A DNA stretch of 64,000 nt from Siansivirga zeaxanthinifaciens CC-SAMT-1 (GCF_000941055.1 NZ_CP007202.1:2414001-2478000); one strand, 5' to 3'. Shown: positions 36,724 to 46,563, numbered from the stretch's first letter. Made by a program: numbers and translations. Notes: generated by a model from the sequence alone, not told the origin.

Positions 36724-37008
36724 ATGGATATTCAGCAAGCAGACAACGGTAAAAAAGGTAAGTTTTTTGTTGAAATTAACGGAAAACCTGAAGCCGAAAT
36801 GACCTATGTATATGCAGGAAAACACACTATAATTATAGACCATACCGCTTTAAACGATGCGTTAAGAGGGGAAGGTGTTGGATATAAATTAGTGGAGGCT
36901 GCTGTTTCATTTGCTCGCGAAACTGAGTTAAAGATTAACCCGTTGTGTCCGTTTGCTCATGCTGCTTTCAAGAAGCACGCAGAATATCAGGATGTACTTA
37001 TAAAATAA
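36724..37008 (+). CDS. Short GNAT-fold acetyltransferase (YidJ/COG2388-like)
   Basis: A 94-residue protein with the mini-GNAT layout: EMTYVYAGKHTIIIDHT strand pair, RGEGVGYKLVEAAVSFARE acetyl-CoA-binding loop and helix, and the closing LKINPLCPFAHAAFKKH with Cys and His. These small proteins are widespread and mostly uncharacterised. It is tightly packed in the MarR operon. Confidence 0.87.
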   Translation: MDIQQADNGKKGKFFVEINGKPEAEMTYVYAGKHTIIIDHTALNDALRGEGVGYKLVEAAVSFARETELKINPLCPFAHAAFKKHAEYQDVLIK

Positions 37009-37014
37009 TAAATT

Positions 37015-37452
37015 ATGGGAGATATTAGTAAAGATATTAATTCAACGTTTCCAAATAATAAAATTAAAGCGCTGTTAAACATATTGTACACCGCAAATTG
37101 GATTATGGGTGTTCAAAACGAATTTTTTAAATCTTACGGAATTTCTCCTCAACAATATAATATTTTAAGAATTTTAAAAGGAGCCGGAGAGCCCATTAAC
37201 GTTCAAATTATAAAAGACAGAATGATTGAGCGCTCACCAAATGCTACACGTTTAATGGACAAATTATGCGCTAAAAATTATATTGAGCGTTTGCCATGTG
37301 CTTCAGATAGACGGGTAGTTAAAATTGCAATTACCAATGAAGGAATAAATTTATTAAACCATATTCCGGCAGATTTTAATGATGATTTATTGAAGAATTT
37401 AAATGAATCTGAAGCAGAACAGTTAAGTAACCTATTAGATAAAATGAGATAA
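37015..37452 (+). CDS. MarR-family transcriptional regulator
   Basis: A 145-residue winged-helix regulator: NILYTANWIMGVQNEFFKSYGISPQQYNILRIL dimer and first helices, the recognition region MIERSPNATRLMDKLCAKNY (about residues 63-82) and the wing CASDRRVVKIAITNEG. MarR proteins usually repress their own operon until a phenolic or oxidant ligand or Cys oxidation releases them. The candidate operator lies upstream of the first gene, at 36127-36145. Confidence 0.92.
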   Translation: MGDISKDINSTFPNNKIKALLNILYTANWIMGVQNEFFKSYGISPQQYNILRILKGAGEPINVQIIKDRMIERSPNATRLMDKLCAKNYIERLPCASDRRVVKIAITNEGINLLNHIPADFNDDLLKNLNESEAEQLSNLLDKMR

Positions 37453-37455
37453 ACA

Positions 37456-38178
37456 ATGAAAACTATAATACATAAATCGGACACTAGGGGTTTTGCCAAC
37501 CATGGTTGGTTACAGGCCAACCACTCGTTTAGTTTTGCAAATTTTCACAACCCAGAAAAAGTACATTTTGGTGCTTTACGTGTATTAAATGATGACGTTA
37601 TTGCGCCTAGTATGGGCTTCGGTACACATCCGCATGATAATATGGAAATTATAACCATTCCATTAAAAGGTGTTTTAAAACATAAAGACAATATGTCTGA
37701 TGAATGGATTCCAGTCGTTCCAGGTGAAGTACAAGTTATGTCTGCTGGTACAGGAGTGCAACATTCTGAAATTAATGGATCGACTTCAGAGCATTTAGGA
37801 TTGTTTCAAATTTGGATTTTCCCAAACAAACAGCATGTAAAACCACGTTACGATCAAAAAGCATTCGATAGTGAAGCGCGTAAAAATAAATTACAAGTTT
37901 TAGTTTCGTCTATTGATGAAAACCATGAAGGCAGCTTAAAAATTCATCAAGATGCCCAATTGTCTCGAATAGATTTAGATAAAGAAAAAACCTTTAAATA
38001 CGAACTAAAGAGCAAAAATCACGGGGTTTATGTTATGAATATTTATGGTGAAATTGTAGTAGATAATAACACTTTAGAAACAAGAGATGCTATTGGTATT
38101 TCTGAAACAGAATCATTTGAAATTCAAGTTAACGATGACTCAAGTTTGTTGTTTATTGAAGTTCCAATGGTATTTTAA
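37456..38178 (+). CDS. Pirin-family bicupin protein
   Basis: A 240-residue pirin with the N-terminal signature RGFANHGWLQANHSFSF. The metal-binding cupin motif GTHPHDNMEIITI gives two His and a Glu, and HSEINGS supplies the last His. Bacterial homologues such as YhhW have quercetinase activity. It is the last gene of the FMN reductase-GNAT-MarR run and ends in a terminator. A role in oxidant or aromatic-compound defence is inferred. Confidence 0.93.
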   Translation: MKTIIHKSDTRGFANHGWLQANHSFSFANFHNPEKVHFGALRVLNDDVIAPSMGFGTHPHDNMEIITIPLKGVLKHKDNMSDEWIPVVPGEVQVMSAGTGVQHSEINGSTSEHLGLFQIWIFPNKQHVKPRYDQKAFDSEARKNKLQVLVSSIDENHEGSLKIHQDAQLSRIDLDKEKTFKYELKSKNHGVYVMNIYGEIVVDNNTLETRDAIGISETESFEIQVNDDSSLLFIEVPMVF

Positions 38179-38196
38179 ATAGACCGTTTTACAAAC

Positions 38197-38225
38197 AAAA
38201 AAGCACTCTCATGGAGTGCTTTTTT
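38197..38225. terminator. Bidirectional terminator between pirin and kdgK
   Basis: AAAAAAGCACTC (38197-38208) pairs with GAGTGCTTTTTT (38214-38225) around loop TCATG. Convergent genes end at 38178 and 38243. Confidence 0.88.
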
Positions 38226-38242
38226 GTTTAAATGTTTTTAAT

Positions 38243-39247
38243 TTATCGATTAAAACGTCCGGAAATATTACCATTTAAAATAGCATTTACTTCATCTACC
38301 GCGGCATAATTAACATCGCCTTCGTAAGTATGCTTTAAAGCACAAGCAGCCGAAGCAAATTCCATAGATTTAAAATCATCATACTTTTGCAAGCCATAAA
38401 TAAGCCCTGCAGCAAAGGCATCGCCTGTACCAATACGATCTACAATGTGGGTTATATCAAAATCAACCGTCTCTCTAAACTCTTCACCATTCCACATTCT
38501 GGCTCTTATTTTATGCCATGATGAGTTAATAGATGTTCGTATTTTATCGAATACTTTTTCAATAGAAGGGAAACGCTCCATAAGCTTTTTGCTGGCTTCA
38601 ATAAAATCTTCGTTAGAGTAACTATAATTAGTTTCTAAAATCTCATTAATTTCATTAATACCACCAATAAATATGGTTGAGTAACCAACTAAATCAGCTA
38701 AAACATCTTTTGCATTTTCGCCATATTTCCAAAGGCCATTTCTATAAGTAGGATCTGCAGAAACCGAAATACCTTTTTCCTTGGCAATTTTTAAACCAGC
38801 TTTTAAAGTTTCGTAAGCTCCTTTACTCAGAGCGGGTGTAATTCCTGTCCAGTGAATCCATTTTCCTTTTTCTAAAATTCTTTCCCAATCGACTACTTTA
38901 GGTGTGATGTCCGAAAAAGAAGAATGCGAGCGGTTATAAGATATAGAACTTGGTCTCATAACAGCACCAACTTCTAAAAAATAAACACCTAAAGGTTTTG
39001 GCGATCGAACAATATCGGAAGTACTTACCCCAAATTTTTGAATGTAGGATAGGGCAGTATCGCCCACAAAATCGTTAGAAACACAACTAATGTGTTTTAC
39101 CTTTTCACCAAAATTTGCAATTGAAATACCTACGTTAACTTCGGTGCCGCCAAAATAAAATTCTAATAAATTGGCTTGCATAAACTTCTTATTACCTTCG
39201 GGAGATAAACGCATTAAAACTTCACCAAAGGTTATTATTTTTTTCAT
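38243..39247 (-). CDS. kdgK: PfkB-family sugar kinase, probable 2-dehydro-3-deoxygluconokinase
   Basis: A 334-residue ribokinase-fold enzyme. FGGTEVNVGISIANFG is the N-terminal PfkB signature and DRIGTGDAFAAGLIYG holds the anion hole and catalytic Asp. GAVMRPSSISYNRSHSSFS fits KDG kinases that phosphorylate 2-keto-3-deoxygluconate from uronates, pectin or alginate. No uronate or alginate genes are adjacent in the window, so the substrate is inferred from sequence resemblance. It is followed upstream by guaC on the same strand (34-bp gap). Confidence 0.82.
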   Translation of the reverse strand: MKKIITFGEVLMRLSPEGNKKFMQANLLEFYFGGTEVNVGISIANFGEKVKHISCVSNDFVGDTALSYIQKFGVSTSDIVRSPKPLGVYFLEVGAVMRPSSISYNRSHSSFSDITPKVVDWERILEKGKWIHWTGITPALSKGAYETLKAGLKIAKEKGISVSADPTYRNGLWKYGENAKDVLADLVGYSTIFIGGINEINEILETNYSYSNEDFIEASKKLMERFPSIEKVFDKIRTSINSSWHKIRARMWNGEEFRETVDFDITHIVDRIGTGDAFAAGLIYGLQKYDDFKSMEFASAACALKHTYEGDVNYAAVDEVNAILNGNISGRFNR

Positions 39248-39281
39248 CTTTTATATTTTAAAAACTAATTTTTCGTTTGTT

Positions 39282-40322
39282 TTAGAGATTGTAAACTCGA
39301 TTTTCCTGTTCGTTTACACGAATAAAAGTAGTTCGTTTTGTTAATTCTTTTAAACGTTGAGCCCCTACATAAGTACACGTGCTTCTTAGTCCGCCTAAAA
39401 TATCTTGCAAGGTATTTTCAACATCACCTCTAAAAGGCACTTCAACTGTTTTTCCTTCGCTGGCGCGATATTCTGCTACACCGCCGGTATGTTTTTCCAT
39501 GGCAGTAGAGGAACTCATGCCATAGAATTTCCTGTATGGTTTTCCATCTATTTCAATGATTTCACCACCACTTTCCGTGTGGCCTGCGAGCATGCCACCA
39601 AGCATTACAAAATCGGCTCCAGCGCCAAAAGCTTTAGCAATATCTCCTGGAATGGTACAGCCGCCATCACTTATTATTTGTCCGCCCAATCCATGAGCAG
39701 CATCGGCACATTCAATAATCGCCGAAAGTTGTGGGTATCCAACCCCTGTTTTTACTCTGGTGGTGCAAACAGAACCGGGTCCGATGCCTACTTTTACAAT
39801 ATCGGCACCGCTTAGCAATAATTCTTCAACCATTTCACCTGTAACAACATTACCAGCAATAATCACTTTATCGGGATACAGGTCTCTGGTTTTCTTTACA
39901 AATTCCGAAAAATATTCTGAATACCCATTGGCAACATCGATACAAATGAAATTTATATTCGGATTAAAATTAAGAATGGCTTTTAGTTTTTCGGTATCTG
40001 CTTCGCTAATTCCCGTGCTTACAGCAATATTTTTTGATAGTAATTCCGGATTATTTGATGCAAAAATATTCCAATCGGTAATAGCATAATGTTTATGAAT
40101 TGCTGTAAATAAATCCTTTTGAGCTAAAGCTTTAGCCATTTCAAACGTACCAACAGTATCCATATTTGCCGCTATAATAGGAATCCCTGTCCAGGTTATG
40201 GAGCTATGTAAAAATTTAAACTCGCGTTCTAAACTAACTTCAGATCTACTTTTTAGTGTAGACCGTTTAGGTCTAATCATTACATCTTTAAAACCTAATT
40301 TAATATCATATTCTATGCGCAT
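39282..40322 (-). CDS. guaC: GMP reductase
   Basis: A 346-residue TIM-barrel enzyme converting GMP to IMP with NADPH. It lacks the CBS domains of IMP dehydrogenase. Markers are [14 protein letters not shown] at the N-terminus, the catalytic loop [20 protein letters not shown] with the active Cys, [27 protein letters not shown], and [10 protein letters not shown]. Length matches the E. coli/human type. Confidence 0.95.
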   Translation of the reverse strand: MRIEYDIKLGFKDVMIRPKRSTLKSRSEVSLEREFKFLHSSITWTGIPIIAANMDTVGTFEMAKALAQKDLFTAIHKHYAITDWNIFASNNPELLSKNIAVSTGISEADTEKLKAILNFNPNINFICIDVANGYSEYFSEFVKKTRDLYPDKVIIAGNVVTGEMVEELLLSGADIVKVGIGPGSVCTTRVKTGVGYPQLSAIIECADAAHGLGGQIISDGGCTIPGDIAKAFGAGADFVMLGGMLAGHTESGGEIIEIDGKPYRKFYGMSSSTAMEKHTGGVAEYRASEGKTVEVPFRGDVENTLQDILGGLRSTCTYVGAQRLKELTKRTTFIRVNEQENRVYNL

Positions 40323-40476
40323 GAAATCGGGGATTTAACCAATATTATTTTAATGAATTATAAAGTTATAAAAACGTAATAAAAAAGTACTATTAATTCC
40401 ATAGAATACTTTTTGTTATTCTTTTTATTATAGATATGTTTGTTATATACCTTAAAAATATTAAAGCTTTCAATTA

Positions 40477-41862
40477 ATGTTAAAACTTTTTACAAATAAG
40501 AGATTACTATCGTTTTCTATTTTTTTATCGATTTTGACTGTAATTGTATTAACGTATTGTTTCATAGAAATTCTTATTCCTCACGAAACTATTTGTGTTT
40601 TATTAATTTGTGTTGTGGTTTTTCAAATATTATTTCTTCAGTATTTTTTTAAAAACCAATTAAAGAGTGATATTCAAAAAAAGAATATAAAACAACAATT
40701 AAAAGATTTAAAAGCGATAAAAGAGGAAGCCGTCAAAGAACTTGAAGAAAACACCATATATCTTGAAAATGTTAATTACGAATTGCGCACCCCTCTAAAC
40801 ACGGTTTTAGGCATGTTAAAAATGTTAAAAAAAACAGATGTAGATTTAGAACAAATGGCTCAAGTAGAAATTGCCGAATACTCATCGCAACATTTGTTGC
40901 AATTAATTAATGTTATTGATGATAATGTAGATGTATACAGCGGAAATATTAAATTAAACAATGAATTGATAAATTTAAAAGCAGATTTTATTCATGTTTT
41001 TAAAGTTTTTGAATATCAAGCCTTAGAAAAACAGTTGGAATTTGACTATAAATTTATTTTAGATGACAATATAAAGTTTTCTTTAATGGGCGATTTACTT
41101 CGCATACAGCAAGTTTTAATTAACCTTATTAATAATGCGATAAAATACACCGAAGAAGGCAAAATTTCGGTTATTATAGATCAAAGCGTTACTATTGATG
41201 CCACCCAGATTGTTACTTTTTATGTTAAAGACACTGGTGTTGGTATGAGTCCGGAAAGTTTAAAGCATTTTTTAAATAATTCGGATATTAACGCAAGCAA
41301 AAAAAACACAGCATTTCGTGGTGGAGGCTTGGGGCTTACTATTTCAAAGCAGCTGGTTAAATTAATGGGCGGGGAGCTTAAAGTTGAAAGTAAACAAAAC
41401 GAAGGCACTACGTTTTACTTTGGATTAGAACTAAAGAAAACACTTAATGTAAAATCTACAGAAGATTTATTTATACCTGTTTTACTAGGAAAATGTAATG
41501 TATTGGTAGCCGAAGATAACCGAATGAACCAAAAGGTTATTAAGTTTTTATTAGAACAACAAGGTGCCGATTGCACTTTTGCAAAAAATGGTTTAGAAGC
41601 GGTTGAATTATATAAAGTGTTAGAGTTTGATATGGTTTTTATGGATATTTACATGCCCGATATGGATGGTTATGATGCTACTAAAGCCATTAAGCAAACG
41701 GCTAAGTACCAAAAAAAGAACACGCCGATAATTGGTGTATCGGCGAGTGCATTTAAAGATGATCTTGAAAAAGCTAAACAATCTGGTATTGAAGACTTTT
41801 TAGCCAAACCTATTGAAGTTGAAAAGCTTAAAATGCTTTTATTAAAGCATTTAAAAGACTGA
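40477..41862 (+). CDS. Hybrid histidine kinase-like protein lacking the phospho-accepting His
   Basis: A 461-residue protein: two membrane helices with a very short periplasmic part (about residues 10-31 and 37-57), a coiled coil (about 62-95), a HisKA-like dimer domain, HATPase and a receiver. The H-box reads NYELRTPLN where NHELRTPLN or SHELRTPLN is expected; codon TAC at 40777-40779 makes residue 101 Tyr, one transition from His. The N-box LINNAIKYT, G1 DTGVGM and G2 GGGLGL are intact. The receiver has ED near 345, phospho-acceptor Asp390 in FMDIYMP and Lys444 in LAKP. It probably cannot autophosphorylate conventionally and may act as a pseudokinase or accept phosphate from a partner. No response-regulator gene adjoins. 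Confidence 0.9.
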   Translation: MLKLFTNKRLLSFSIFLSILTVIVLTYCFIEILIPHETICVLLICVVVFQILFLQYFFKNQLKSDIQKKNIKQQLKDLKAIKEEAVKELEENTIYLENVNYELRTPLNTVLGMLKMLKKTDVDLEQMAQVEIAEYSSQHLLQLINVIDDNVDVYSGNIKLNNELINLKADFIHVFKVFEYQALEKQLEFDYKFILDDNIKFSLMGDLLRIQQVLINLINNAIKYTEEGKISVIIDQSVTIDATQIVTFYVKDTGVGMSPESLKHFLNNSDINASKKNTAFRGGGLGLTISKQLVKLMGGELKVESKQNEGTTFYFGLELKKTLNVKSTEDLFIPVLLGKCNVLVAEDNRMNQKVIKFLLEQQGADCTFAKNGLEAVELYKVLEFDMVFMDIYMPDMDGYDATKAIKQTAKYQKKNTPIIGVSASAFKDDLEKAKQSGIEDFLAKPIEVEKLKMLLLKHLKD

Positions 41863-41871
41863 AATAGTTAA

Positions 41872-42252
41872 TTATTTAATAGCAATAACGCTAATTTCTA
41901 CATTTACATTTTTAGGTAAGCGTGCTACTTGTACTGTTTCTCTTGCGGGCGCTGTTTCATCATTAAAATAGCTACCATAAATTTCGTTAATACTTGTAAA
42001 ATCGTCCATATTACTAATAAATATAGAAGATTTTATAACGTTTTCAAAGGTCATGCCGGCAGCTTCTAAAACGGCCTTTAAATTTTGCATTACCTGGGTT
42101 GTTTCGGTTTTAATATCGCTTAAAACTAATTCACCAGTTTCTGGATTTATAGCAATTTGTCCAGAAGTATAAAGCGTATTGCCTGTTAAAACTGCTTGAT
42201 TATATGGACCAATAGGAGCAGGAGCTTTTGGAGTTGTTATAATTTTTTTCAT
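41872..42252 (-). CDS. ridA: RidA-family enamine/imine deaminase
   Basis: A 126-residue protein of the YjgF/RidA family. The N-terminus TPKAPAPIGPYNQAV, GNTLYTSGQIAINPETGELV and the C-terminal ETVQVARLPKNVNVEISVIAIK with the key Arg are intact. Members deaminate reactive 2-aminoacrylate formed by PLP enzymes. It is convergent with the hybrid kinase gene. Confidence 0.95.
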   Translation of the reverse strand: MKKIITTPKAPAPIGPYNQAVLTGNTLYTSGQIAINPETGELVLSDIKTETTQVMQNLKAVLEAAGMTFENVIKSSIFISNMDDFTSINEIYGSYFNDETAPARETVQVARLPKNVNVEISVIAIK

Positions 42253-42391
42253 GTGTGTTTATTTTTTAATTGTGATTGGTAATTCGTATAACTTGATTGA
42301 AATTTATAACCAATTTTCGTTTATACTATTTAATGAAATTTTATAATTTTTTGCCAAAAAAAGTATGTAGTTAAAGATTTTTAACTTCATT

Positions 42392-42454
42392 ACCAACAAC
42401 CAACAACCAACAACCAACAACCAACAACCACCAACCACCAACCATCAACCATCA
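42392..42454. repeat. Nine-unit heptanucleotide array beside the lptD stop
   Basis: Nine consecutive heptamers: five ACCAACA, two ACCACCA and two ACCATCA, without interruption. The array ends one base before the complement of the lptD stop codon (42456-42458), so on the lptD strand the repeats begin right after the TAG. It occupies part of the 203-bp gap between lptD and ridA; the rest is featureless A+T-rich sequence. Confidence 0.9.
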
Positions 42455-42455
42455 A

Positions 42456-45212
42456 CTAAAGCCTAATATCGGGTTGTCTTCGTTTTTCGTATTTTAAATC
42501 TTTTAGCATGCTAGATTTTATACCAATAAAGAAATTCCATTGGGCTCTATCACTAAAAGGAATCCAACTAAAATTCATTTGCCAGCTTTTTAAATCACGC
42601 TCAAAACTTAATTGAGTGTATGTAAACCCAAAGTCTTTTAAGTCGTAACCAGAGGAAGCTCTAACACTCCATTTTTCACTTAATTGAACATCTCCAGAAA
42701 ACATAAGGGAGTGTGATGATATTTGATTTTCTCGTCTGGAGTTTGAATAGTTTAAAGCATAAGCAATTCGTAGACTCCAGGGTAAAGAATAATTATACAA
42801 ACCATTATCAACAGGTGTTTCATCATCTTTTACATCTTTTATTTGCTGGTTTGCAAAATCTTCACCAAGGCCAAATAAATCATCGTCACGGCCACCACTT
42901 CTTAAATTTTCTTGTATCGCTTCACTATTTTTGTCTTTTTTATCACCTTTCTTACTAGAAATAGACCAACTAGTAGTTAGGTTAGCACTGGTTAATCTAA
43001 ATAAACTTCCACCGTTATCAATATTAAATTTATTAATTCGATTGTTATTATTATCTAGAGCATAGGGATCTAAAGTAGCTCCAAAATTAATACTCATTTT
43101 ATTGTTAAATATCTGTGTACCACCGGTCATTCTAACTGGACTCCATTGTAAAGAATCGCCTGCAAAATTGTAAGAAGTAGCAAAGTTTAAGTTATTAAGT
43201 AAGATGATTTTTTTCGCCTCGGTAGCGGTTGTATCTTTATCTCTAACTTTAGCTTCTAAATTATTAGAAACAGAAATACCCATGGAACTGGAAAAGTTTT
43301 TCCCGGGACTTCCAAAAATACCGCCTTCAAATCTTGTAAACTCTACATCACTTGTTGTTAATCCATCGGCACTTACAACTTCATAAGTATCATAATATTT
43401 ATCGAAAGCAGGGTTTATATTATAGTTAATAGAAGGACGAATAATGTGTCTAATAGCTTTTATTTTTGAGTCTTTTCCTTCCTTTTCAAAATTAAACATA
43501 CCATAAATAGTAGTTCCTAAACTGGTACTAAAGTTATAAGTTCTAAAAGAATCGAAACCATTAATTTCTTCTGTAACAGTTCTTCTTTCTATAGGGTCGA
43601 AAGATTTATTAACTGTTTTAAAAGTCCAAACTTCATTATAATTAGCACTGGCACTTAAACTAAAAAACTTAAAAAGTTTAAAGTTGGTATTTATTGGAAT
43701 GCTGTGCTGAAAACCTGCTTTTGCATCATCAAACATTTCTTTTTTAAAGAACAAAGAATCTGTTGTTTGAATTCTGTTTTCACCCCTAATATTATATTGC
43801 AAGTTAATATTTTGTATAATACCTTTTTTGGAACCCGATTTAGAAGCAAACGGATACATTCTACCAATACTCCCTTGTAGAGTAGGGAGGGTCATGTTTA
43901 TAGTTTCTGTATTTGTATTTTGTGAATGGGTGGCAGTTAAACTAAAGTTTACTTGGGGTTCGCCTTGAAATGTCTTAGAATAAGATACCGATGATGCCAA
44001 CGTGTTATTTAAAAAAGCACCAGAATTTACTTGATTTAAAGAGTTTCTATAATATCTACTACTCCCCAAGTTAACCGATGCAGAAAAACGTGAATTCGGA
44101 TTCGCCTTAGAATCTTGACTATGCGACCATCGTAAATTATAAATGGTATTTTTAGAATAATCTGGAAAGCCACGTTCGCTGTTTATTAAATTTTCATACC
44201 TAAAACCAACATTTCCTCTAAATTTGTAACGTTTATTATAAGTACTTTCTAAACGCGTGCCATAACTACCGTTGGTGTAATAATCTCCTAAAACAGCTAA
44301 ATCTATATAATCGCTAATTGCAAAATAATATCCACCATTTTGTAAAAAGAAACCACGATCATTTTGTTCTCCAAAAGTTGGAATAATGATACCAGATGTT
44401 TGTTTTTCAGACTGCGGAAAGAAACCAAAAGGAAGTCCTATAGGAGTAGGTACATCATAAATAAATAAATTTGCCAATCCAGTTACTATTTTTTTTCCAG
44501 GAACAACTTTAGCTTTTCTAAGTTTAAAATAATACTCGGGATCTTCCATGTCCTCTGCTGTAGTATATTTTGCATTTTTTAAAAAATAAACAGAATCGTT
44601 TTCTTTTTTAGTAATGGATGCTATTACGGTACCGTCGCCTTGTTCGGTTATCGAGTTGTATATTAACGCTTTTTTAGTTTTGGTGTTAAAAATAATAGAG
44701 TCTGGTTCAACCACACTACTACCTTGGGTAAAAACAGGTTTTTGTGAATAATTGGAGAGCGAATCTAAAATACCTTTGGCATATACAGTATTTGTAGTAT
44801 AATCTATAATAATACTACCTGCGGTAATATTCATATCGCCATATTCTATTGTGGCTTGATTATATAAATATAGTTTATGCTTTTTCTGATTAAAAGTTGT
44901 GTAATCTGAAGCATGATATTTTACAATATTTTCCAGTAATTCCTTTTTAGGCTTAATGGAGTCTTTTAAAGTAGAATCTTGCTCTTTAACAGCCACCGGT
45001 TTTATAAGTAAACTGTCTAAAGATGAAGATACGCTATCCTTTTCCTTAACCGTTCTTTTAATAGGTTGGCTTTTTTGGGGGATATCTTGGGCAAAGCTAA
45101 ACGTGTTAATAAACACTGTAAAACTTAATGCAAAAAGTATTTTAAAGTTGTTTGTATGCAACGCTTTTAAATGTATTTTTGTAAAAGTATGGCTCGGTTT
45201 TTGAAAAGCCAA
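42456..45212 (-). CDS. lptD: LPS-assembly outer-membrane protein LptD
   Basis: Up to 918 residues. It has a signal sequence (ILFALSFTVFINTFSFA), an OstA-like periplasmic domain (about residues 90-230, e.g. KLYLYNQATIEYGDMNI and VYAKGILDS), then a large beta-barrel with GFFPQSEKQTSGIIIPTFGE near its start. It inserts lipopolysaccharide into the outer leaflet. No ATG precedes the signal: the frame begins at TTG 45212. Another TTG at 45161 gives a conventional signal peptide and lies downstream of a -7-like TACTTTTA, so it is a real alternative. It is divergent from the amidase gene. Confidence 0.9.
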   Translation of the reverse strand: MAFQKPSHTFTKIHLKALHTNNFKILFALSFTVFINTFSFAQDIPQKSQPIKRTVKEKDSVSSSLDSLLIKPVAVKEQDSTLKDSIKPKKELLENIVKYHASDYTTFNQKKHKLYLYNQATIEYGDMNITAGSIIIDYTTNTVYAKGILDSLSNYSQKPVFTQGSSVVEPDSIIFNTKTKKALIYNSITEQGDGTVIASITKKENDSVYFLKNAKYTTAEDMEDPEYYFKLRKAKVVPGKKIVTGLANLFIYDVPTPIGLPFGFFPQSEKQTSGIIIPTFGEQNDRGFFLQNGGYYFAISDYIDLAVLGDYYTNGSYGTRLESTYNKRYKFRGNVGFRYENLINSERGFPDYSKNTIYNLRWSHSQDSKANPNSRFSASVNLGSSRYYRNSLNQVNSGAFLNNTLASSVSYSKTFQGEPQVNFSLTATHSQNTNTETINMTLPTLQGSIGRMYPFASKSGSKKGIIQNINLQYNIRGENRIQTTDSLFFKKEMFDDAKAGFQHSIPINTNFKLFKFFSLSASANYNEVWTFKTVNKSFDPIERRTVTEEINGFDSFRTYNFSTSLGTTIYGMFNFEKEGKDSKIKAIRHIIRPSINYNINPAFDKYYDTYEVVSADGLTTSDVEFTRFEGGIFGSPGKNFSSSMGISVSNNLEAKVRDKDTTATEAKKIILLNNLNFATSYNFAGDSLQWSPVRMTGGTQIFNNKMSINFGATLDPYALDNNNNRINKFNIDNGGSLFRLTSANLTTSWSISSKKGDKKDKNSEAIQENLRSGGRDDDLFGLGEDFANQQIKDVKDDETPVDNGLYNYSLPWSLRIAYALNYSNSRRENQISSHSLMFSGDVQLSEKWSVRASSGYDLKDFGFTYTQLSFERDLKSWQMNFSWIPFSDRAQWNFFIGIKSSMLKDLKYEKRRQPDIRL

Positions 45213-45365
45213 AATTACATATATTTTTCTGTGATTGATTGATAATTCAATTAAAATTTAAAATTAAACTCATACCAGTTTAATTTGCGAAATAAACGAA
45301 GTTTTTTTAGCGTTTTAACTTTAATTAATTATTAAATAAATACTAATAACCCAAACAGATTTTAC

Positions 45366-46511
45366 ATGAAAACGAACAGAGTATTGCTTTTCGTATCTAT
45401 TATAGCATTATTAACATTTTCTTCATTTACCAATTTAAATTACCAAGATAAATCCAAAAAGTTTATTGTTGTTTTAGATGCTGGTCATGGTGGACACGAT
45501 TCTGGTAACTTAGGCAGTGGCTTTGTGGAGAAGGATATTGCATTAAAAATTGTTTTAGAAGTGGGTGCCGTGTTAAGCAAAAACCCGAACATTAAAGTGG
45601 TTTACACACGAGACAAAGATGTGTTTGTAGATTTATTTAAAAGAGGCCAAATAGCAAATAAGGCCAACGCCGATTTGTTTGTTTCTGTTCACTGTAATGC
45701 GCATCACTCTTCGGCTCATGGAACTGAGACGTTTGTTTTGGGAACTCATAGAAATAAAACAAATTTTGAAGTTGCTAAAAAAGAGAACTCGGTAATTTTC
45801 TTGGAAGACGATTACAAAAAAAACTACGCAGGTTTCGACCCAAATTCTCCAGAATCGGTAATGAGTATTCTAATTAGCCAGGAAGAGTATTTAGACCAAA
45901 GTATTCAATTAGCAAGTTTAATTCAGAAGAAATTCACAAATAAATTAAAGCGTAATAACAGAGGTGTTAAACAAGCCGGATTTATTGTATTGCACCAAAC
46001 CGTAATGCCTAGTGTGCTGGTTGAAACTGGTTTTCTTACTTTTAAAGAAGAAGGCGCTTATTTAAATTCTAAAAAAGGTCAGCACGACATGTCCACATCC
46101 ATTGCCGATGCTATTTTAGAATACAAACATATTTTAGATGGCAATATGGGCGATTATGTTTTTGAAGATCATGTGAACCACGATACGGAGGTCGAAACGG
46201 TTATAGAAACTATAGCAGATTCAAAACCCTCAGCAACCAACAATTCCAATATTGTATTTAAAGTTCAAATTTCGGCCAGTTCTAAATCTTTAGAAACCAA
46301 ATCATTTAATTTCAACGGATTAGAAAATATTACAAAAGAAAAGGCAGGAAATCTTTATAAATATTATTACGGAAGTACGTCGAACTTCGAAGAAACCAAA
46401 ATTTTAGAAAAAGAAGCTATTCAAAAAGGGTATAATTCTTGTTTTACAGTGGCTTTTAAAGATGGTAAAAAAATAAGTGTTTCAGAGGCCCTAAAATCAA
46501 AATCAAATTAA
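45366..46511 (+). CDS. N-acetylmuramoyl-L-alanine amidase (Amidase_3)
   Basis: A 381-residue secreted zinc amidase. Signal peptide at about 1-22. Catalytic domain about 34-255: VVLDAGHGGHDSGN (first zinc His), FVEKDIALKIV (Glu), DLFVSVHCNAHH (second His) and VLVETGFL (catalytic Glu). The C-terminal part (about 295-375, FKVQISASSKSLE) resembles an SPOR-like peptidoglycan-binding domain. It cleaves the stem peptide from muramic acid, probably in cell separation. mlaD follows 52 bp later. Confidence 0.93.
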   Translation: MKTNRVLLFVSIIALLTFSSFTNLNYQDKSKKFIVVLDAGHGGHDSGNLGSGFVEKDIALKIVLEVGAVLSKNPNIKVVYTRDKDVFVDLFKRGQIANKANADLFVSVHCNAHHSSAHGTETFVLGTHRNKTNFEVAKKENSVIFLEDDYKKNYAGFDPNSPESVMSILISQEEYLDQSIQLASLIQKKFTNKLKRNNRGVKQAGFIVLHQTVMPSVLVETGFLTFKEEGAYLNSKKGQHDMSTSIADAILEYKHILDGNMGDYVFEDHVNHDTEVETVIETIADSKPSATNNSNIVFKVQISASSKSLETKSFNFNGLENITKEKAGNLYKYYYGSTSNFEETKILEKEAIQKGYNSCFTVAFKDGKKISVSEALKSKSN

Positions 46512-46563
46512 GGCTTTTCTTTTTAAATTTATCTTAAATTTGTACATCTAAAAAAGAATTACT

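Noticed and set aside
42392..42454. Coding extension of lptD through the heptamer array
   Set aside because: The array lies after a proper TAG stop and the 7-bp period would change frame with every unit.
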